NCBI GenBank assembly: GCA_964462985.1
Contig: CAYXAA010000002.1
Span: 155,714 to 219,713, forward strand
Direction: 5' to 3'
Length of the DNA stretch: 64,000 nt
DNA from: CAYXAA01 sp964462985
GTDB lineage: Bacteria > Pseudomonadota > Alphaproteobacteria > Rhizobiales > Stappiaceae
In this document: positions 60,345-64,000 of the stretch, in pieces
Numbering within the stretch: the stretch's first letter is position 1
How the letters are laid out: each line of letters opens with the position of its first letter
Program-made: the position numbers and the translations under genes
The notes under the pieces: model-generated
Seen by the model: the letters and a program-made list of their open reading frames with translations, nothing else
Database searches by the model: none
What the model was told of the DNA's origin: nothing

Positions 60345-60376
60345 GCAGGAGGCTCCTAATGCGAGTGGCTAAAATC

Positions 60377-60384
60377 TGCATGCA
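60377..60384. promoter_or_regulatory. TGCATGCA palindrome, GntR site candidate 1
   Basis: An 8-bp perfect palindrome 33 bp upstream of the receptor start, sharing its core with the larger palindrome at 60464-60477 and the ATGCAT at 60520-60525. Confidence 0.4.
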
Positions 60385-60463
60385 ATCGCTGTGCCACGAT
60401 CAAAGTCTTTTTTCTTCAGCGTATTAGGCCGAAGGAGCTGCACGAACTGCCCACTGATATTGC

Positions 60464-60477
60464 AAGTGCATGCACTT
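60464..60477. promoter_or_regulatory. AAGTGCATGCACTT palindrome, GntR site candidate 2
   Basis: A perfect 14-bp palindrome midway in the 228-bp region between the divergent receptor and GntR genes. A symmetric site of this size fits a dimeric FadR/FCD-type GntR regulator. With sites at 60377 and 60520 it makes three ATGCAT cores in about 150 bp. Confidence 0.55.
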
Positions 60478-60519
60478 TTCGCCCAATGTCTAGGCTGCTC
60501 GACATCGTGCCTAACGTGT

Positions 60520-60525
60520 ATGCAT
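60520..60525. promoter_or_regulatory. ATGCAT core, GntR site candidate 3
   Basis: ATGCAT in the context GTGTATGCATGTATC, about 50 bp upstream of the GntR start, the weakest of the three related sites. It would suit autoregulation. Confidence 0.35.
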
Positions 60526-60572
60526 GTATCGGCTGTACAGGGGATCCGGCTGCAGAATCCCAGGGAGGACAT

Positions 60573-61238
60573 ATGTCGCGCAATCGCAGTCTCGTTCGGG
60601 CTGGCACAACGGTGGATGACATGGTTCGTTCGATCGCCGACCGCATCGTCACCGGCGGACTGCGGCCCGGTGAGCGGCTCGACGAAGTGTCGCTTGCCGA
60701 TCGTTTTGAGGTTTCACGCACACCGGTTCGCGAGGCGCTGCGTCAGTTATGCGCCATGGGGCTTGCTGAACGGCGTCCGAATCGCGGTGCGATCGTGAAG
60801 GTCGTCACGCCGCAACACCTCGCATCCATGTTCGAGGGAATGGCCGAGTTGGAAGGGATCTGCGCACGCCTGTCGGCCGAGCGAATGTCCATCTCGGAAC
60901 GGCGGGCTCTCGAGGAAAGACATCAGGAATCCGCGCGGCTTGTGCGGCTTGGCGCCGAGGAGGCATACGAGGCCTGGAACACGCAGTTCCATTCGATGCT
61001 CTACAGCGGCGCACATAGCCCGCATATCGAAGAGCTTAGCTTGGCAACCCGAAGCCGCCTTGCTCCTTTTCGTCGCGCGCAGTTCCGCCTGCCGGAGAGA
61101 CTGGCGAAGTCCTGGAATGAACATGACGCGATCGTCACAGCAATTCTGCGTGCGGATGGTACCGCCGCGGCTGCCGCAGCCAAGGCGCACGTATCTTTGG
61201 TCAGCGAAGCCAGCGCCGCTTTTGCCTCCGGCGGTTGA
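60573..61238 (+). CDS. GntR-family (FCD/FadR subgroup) regulator of the biuret operon
   Basis: A 221-residue regulator. The ATG at 60573 has GGGAGGAC upstream; the ORF opens 29 codons earlier without support. The N-terminal winged helix (about 15-75) contains ITGGLRPGERLDEVSLADRF-like sequence and VSRTPVREALRQL. The C-terminal FCD domain has helical metal/effector-binding histidines (QFHSMLYSGAHSPHI; SWNEHDAIV). It is divergent from the BMP receptor gene, and three ATGCAT-core palindromes lie between. It probably represses the operon until biuret or a related ureide, or a nitrogen signal, is present. Confidence 0.92.
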   Translation: MSRNRSLVRAGTTVDDMVRSIADRIVTGGLRPGERLDEVSLADRFEVSRTPVREALRQLCAMGLAERRPNRGAIVKVVTPQHLASMFEGMAELEGICARLSAERMSISERRALEERHQESARLVRLGAEEAYEAWNTQFHSMLYSGAHSPHIEELSLATRSRLAPFRRAQFRLPERLAKSWNEHDAIVTAILRADGTAAAAAAKAHVSLVSEASAAFASGG

Positions 61239-61410
61239 CCCAATCCGGGGAGCCGACCACGCGTTGATCCTTCAAACCTCTCGGCAACTGGTGCAGCAGC
61301 CGTCAATCGAGGCAGTGAGGGCGTGGTCGATGGCTCAACTTGCGCCTGCCGGTGATTGAGCCGCCGTTGCCGCGTGCGGGCTGCAACGTCAATCGCACGC
61401 GCTTCTCCTT

Positions 61411-63144
61411 TCAAAGCCAGAACATCCAAAGTGCAGCGATCCCGGTCGCAAACGCTGCCAGCGTCACTGGCCACCCGGCTTTCAAGAAATCCATGAAGCG
61501 ATACCCGGCGAGGCCCATGACGATCGTATTATTATGGTGACCGATCGGGGTCAAAAAGTCGATCGATGCGCCGAGTGCGACGGCGATCAGGAACGGCTCC
61601 GGCGGCAGACCGGCGGCGGTGGCGACGCTGATGGCGATCGGGCCGAGCACAATCGCGGTCGAGGCATTATTGACGAAGGGCGTGATGATCACGCCGAGCG
61701 CGAGGATCGCCGCGACCAGCAGGACGGCGTCGTCCCCGGGCAGGATCGAGGTCAGTCCTTCGGCCATCATCGCCGCGGCTCCCGTCGTCTCGACGGCCGA
61801 GCCGAGCGGGATCATGGCGGCGAGCAGGATGAGGATCGGCCAGTCGAGCTCGGCAAGAGCGCGGCGCAGGTTGAGCGCGCCGGCGGCGATGAGAACCAGC
61901 ACGACGAGACCGAAGGCAAGTTCCGGCGCGGCGATCTCTGACGCGGCGAGCACAATGCCACCAGCGAAGGCCCAAACCGGCAGCCAGGGCTTGGCGGCGA
62001 CGGGCTTATCGGGGCGAGGCCACAGCGGAAGAAGCTCGGCTTCCTCAAGCGCTTCCCTAACGGCGTCTTCGTCGCCTCTGAGAAGGAGGACATCGCCGAT
62101 GCCGAGTTGAAGGTCGGCCAGCGAACCCTCGATCCGCGGCATCTGTGCGGCAACTGCCGCAACCTGAATGCCTCGCACCGCGAACCCTTCGATCGTGCGT
62201 ATTCTCGATCCAACCAGCGTGCTTTCCGGCATCACCACCGCTTCGACCCAGCCGGGGTCCCCCGTCGCTACAGAGGCAGTGGCTAGGGAGACAGTGCCAT
62301 CCGCAAGCCAGCCTTCCAGCGTGGCAAGATCAGTCTCAATCAGGACGATATCATTGCTAGAGACTGTCGTGCCCGCGCGCTGGAACATCACGTGCCTGTC
62401 GTTCCGGCGCAGCGCGTGAATGGTGGCGGGAAACTCGGCCGCGCGGATCCCGGCGAAGGCCGATTCTTCCGGGATGAGCACCTCCGTGATCACGCGGCGA
62501 AAGGTATGGCCCGGCAAGGGCGAGCGCCGCCGCCCTTCCGGCGCCAGCACGCGGTACGACCAGATCAGCACCAGCACCAGCCCCGCGGCCGCAACCGGCA
62601 CGCCCACATAGGCGTAGTCGAAGAAGGCAAAACCGCGACCCGTCGCGTTCGCGAGCTGCTGGCTGACGACAAGGTTGGCGGGCGTGCCGACCACCGAGCA
62701 GAGACCTCCGAGAAGGGCCGCGAAGCTCACCGGCATCAGCATGCGGCGCTGCTGCAGGCCGCACACCCTGCAGACGCTAGAGACGACCGGAAGCATCAGC
62801 GCCAGCGCGCCGATGTTGTTCATGAACACCGACAGCAACGCCGTTGTGATGCACAGCAGCGTGGCAATGCCTCGCTCGCTCAATCCCATGGTCGGGATCT
62901 TCGCCGCCAGACGGTCGAGCAAACCGGAGCGGCCAAGCACCTGCACGACGAGCAGGATCTCAACCACCGTGACGAAGGCAGGGTTGGCCAGGCCGGAGTA
63001 GGCGTCTTCGGGCGGAACCAGTTGCAGCGCGACGCCGATGGCCAGTCCGGCCAGCGCCACGATCTCCATGCGAATACGGTCGAGTGCGAATACAACGAGC
63101 ATGCCCACGAGCAGCAGGATGATCGCAGCCTGCGGGAAATTCAT
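61411..63144 (-). CDS. SLC13-type permease with two TrkA-C (RCK_C) domains
   Basis: A 577-residue membrane protein. The N-terminal half has about five membrane segments with the NNIGALALMLPVV motif, then a cytosolic region (about 215-380) with two RCK_C-like domains (TEVLIPEESAFAGIRAAEF; EAVVMPESTLVGSRIRTIEGF), then a second membrane half with the matching PFVNNASTAIVLGPIAI and DFLTPIGHHNN. The two-fold NN motif and inverted topology identify the divalent anion:sodium symporter/ArsB group. Sulfate, dicarboxylate or similar anions are candidates; the adjacent CysA-like gene hints at sulfate. Start at MNFPQAAIILLLVG; the ORF opens 43 codons earlier. Confidence 0.92.
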   Translation of the reverse strand: MNFPQAAIILLLVGMLVVFALDRIRMEIVALAGLAIGVALQLVPPEDAYSGLANPAFVTVVEILLVVQVLGRSGLLDRLAAKIPTMGLSERGIATLLCITTALLSVFMNNIGALALMLPVVSSVCRVCGLQQRRMLMPVSFAALLGGLCSVVGTPANLVVSQQLANATGRGFAFFDYAYVGVPVAAAGLVLVLIWSYRVLAPEGRRRSPLPGHTFRRVITEVLIPEESAFAGIRAAEFPATIHALRRNDRHVMFQRAGTTVSSNDIVLIETDLATLEGWLADGTVSLATASVATGDPGWVEAVVMPESTLVGSRIRTIEGFAVRGIQVAAVAAQMPRIEGSLADLQLGIGDVLLLRGDEDAVREALEEAELLPLWPRPDKPVAAKPWLPVWAFAGGIVLAASEIAAPELAFGLVVLVLIAAGALNLRRALAELDWPILILLAAMIPLGSAVETTGAAAMMAEGLTSILPGDDAVLLVAAILALGVIITPFVNNASTAIVLGPIAISVATAAGLPPEPFLIAVALGASIDFLTPIGHHNNTIVMGLAGYRFMDFLKAGWPVTLAAFATGIAALWMFWL

Positions 63145-63402
63145 CGTCGCTTGCGTCCCCGGTGTTGCCGTTCGACCGTAACGAGTGGTGCTCCGAACAG
63201 GACGATGGATAGCATTCCGACGCGAAGAAGCGGAGTCATTCCCACGCCTCGCCGGCAAGAGCGGAGCGCCCACGGGCGACCGAGCCGACGATTGCCGCTG
63301 CCCGGCGCCCGCGATGGGCCAGGATCGAAGATCGGGAGGCTCAACCGGACTCGATCAAGGTCGGAAGGCGGCTCGACTCCTGCGCACCGGCGTGTCCCGT
63401 CG

Positions 63403-64000
63403 TCATGCGCCCGCCAGCGTTAGGATCCTGCGATAGCCGTAGTCCGGGCGTTCCGTTTCCGGAGAGGCGGTGCCGCCACCGCGGAAGAACACCTTCCAGC
63501 GCCGCGGCTTGAAGGCGATCCGGCTCGCGGCCGCGGCCTTGTGCCCAACCGGCACCTCGATCTCGACCCGGATGTGATCGCCGCCGAGTTCCAGCTCGAT
63601 CCGGCGCATCCCGGCGACGCGGCGACTGGCGGCCACCGTGCCGGCGATACAGCCGCCGCAGCCATCGACGATCTCGACGTCGTGAGGGCGGAAATAGAGC
63701 AGCGCCTCACCGTCGGGCGCGCCGGGCACCGCGAGACCGAGCATGCGGTCCTGCATCCAGAGCTGCCCGCCTTCGACACGCACCGCAAGGGAGCTCGAGT
63801 CGCCGATGAAGCCGTAGACGAACGGCGAGTTGGGTGAATCGTATACTTCGTCGGCGGTGCCGACCTGCTCGATCCGTCCCTGGCTCATCACCACCACGCG
63901 GTCTGCCAGCTCCAGCGCCTCCTCCTGGTCATGGGTGACGAAGATGGTCGTGTGGCCGGTGGCGTCGTGGATCTCGCGCAGCCAGCGCCTGAGCTCGCGC
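63403..64000 (-). CDS. cysA: sulfate/thiosulfate-type ABC transporter ATP-binding protein, 3' part (cut by window)
   Basis: The frame is open from the right window edge to the stop at 63403, about 199 residues; the N-terminal half with Walker A lies outside. The visible start is the D-loop/H-loop region: LREIHDATGHTTIFVTHDQEEALELADRVVVM, with the switch His, followed by GRIEQVGTADEVYDSPNSPFVYGFIG. The remainder is the TOBE-like regulatory domain of CysA (YFRPHDVEIV) with CGGC cysteines in its middle. It belongs to the sulfate/molybdate ATPase family; sulfate is favoured by this C-terminal domain. The rest of the operon is expected beyond 64000. Confidence 0.88.
   Translation of the reverse strand, partial: RELRRWLREIHDATGHTTIFVTHDQEEALELADRVVVMSQGRIEQVGTADEVYDSPNSPFVYGFIGDSSSLAVRVEGGQLWMQDRMLGLAVPGAPDGEALLYFRPHDVEIVDGCGGCIAGTVAASRRVAGMRRIELELGGDHIRVEIEVPVGHKAAAASRIAFKPRRWKVFFRGGGTASPETERPDYGYRRILTLAGA

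Noticed and set aside
1..64000. tRNA genes, rRNA, CRISPR arrays, insertion sequences, integrases or att-like repeats
   Set aside because: I looked through the gaps for cloverleaf sequences, regular direct repeats, and transposase or integrase products and found none I could support.

Overview
The window reads as accessory DNA from a high-GC alphaproteobacterium, most likely Hyphomicrobiales (Rhizobium/Sinorhizobium/Mesorhizobium-like). The evidence is the density of solute importers (ABC, TRAP, TAXI-TRAP), each paired with small catabolic operons and LysR/GntR/LacI regulators, a biuret hydrolase matching the rhizobial BiuH residues, and promoter-like sites of the alphaproteobacterial EcfG/RpoE2 type. 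I see no rRNA, tRNA, housekeeping genes, phage, insertion sequence or CRISPR, so a chromid, megaplasmid or chromosomal accessory region is likely. The genus is an inference.

Layout. 1-4177: fused TRAP permease plus TAXI receptor, then a SnoaL-like protein. 4559-7798: a universal stress protein divergent from a tightly coupled four-gene operon (two DUF1538 membrane proteins, a PII-like protein, a twin-CBS protein), which is the best candidate for an undescribed system here. 7866-16104: LysR regulator divergent from an oligopeptide-type ABC importer operon that contains a fumarase/adenylosuccinate-lyase-family enzyme. 16179-21161: a leftward stress block with manganese catalase, a four-gene membrane/SDR operon and a stand-alone SIR2-like protein; each of the three units is preceded by a GGAAC-N18/19-TT general-stress promoter-like site. 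21266-31028: PhyH dioxygenase, two LysR regulators, a polar amino-acid ABC importer, and a PLP lyase - M20 peptidase - aspartase trio.

31218-40576: a seven-gene leftward sugar operon (importer permeases and ATPase, epimerase, two kinases, class II aldolase), its binding protein and a divergent LacI repressor with a palindromic operator. 40663-43251: secreted Atu4866-like and carboxymuconolactone-decarboxylase-like proteins with an SDR and a divergent LysR. 43282-49312: TRAP importer with an enolase-superfamily dehydratase, a 2-hydroxyacid dehydrogenase and a LysR. 49539-50840: an orphan membrane protein and a short ribosome hibernation factor. 51043-61238: a nine-gene biuret-type nitrogen operon (BMP-family ABC importer, formamidase, BiuH, second cysteine hydrolase, cupin, AtzF) divergent from a GntR regulator with repeated ATGCAT-core sites. 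61411-63144: SLC13-type transporter. 63403-64000: C-terminal part of a CysA-like ATPase cut by the window edge.

Common logic: uptake plus one to four enzymes plus a local regulator, with very frequent 1-4 nt gene overlaps. Two regions look more like stress physiology than nutrition: the DUF1538/PII/CBS/Usp locus and the general-stress block. Start codons were moved inward from the longest ORF where a Shine-Dalgarno, signal peptide or overlap with the upstream gene supported it.
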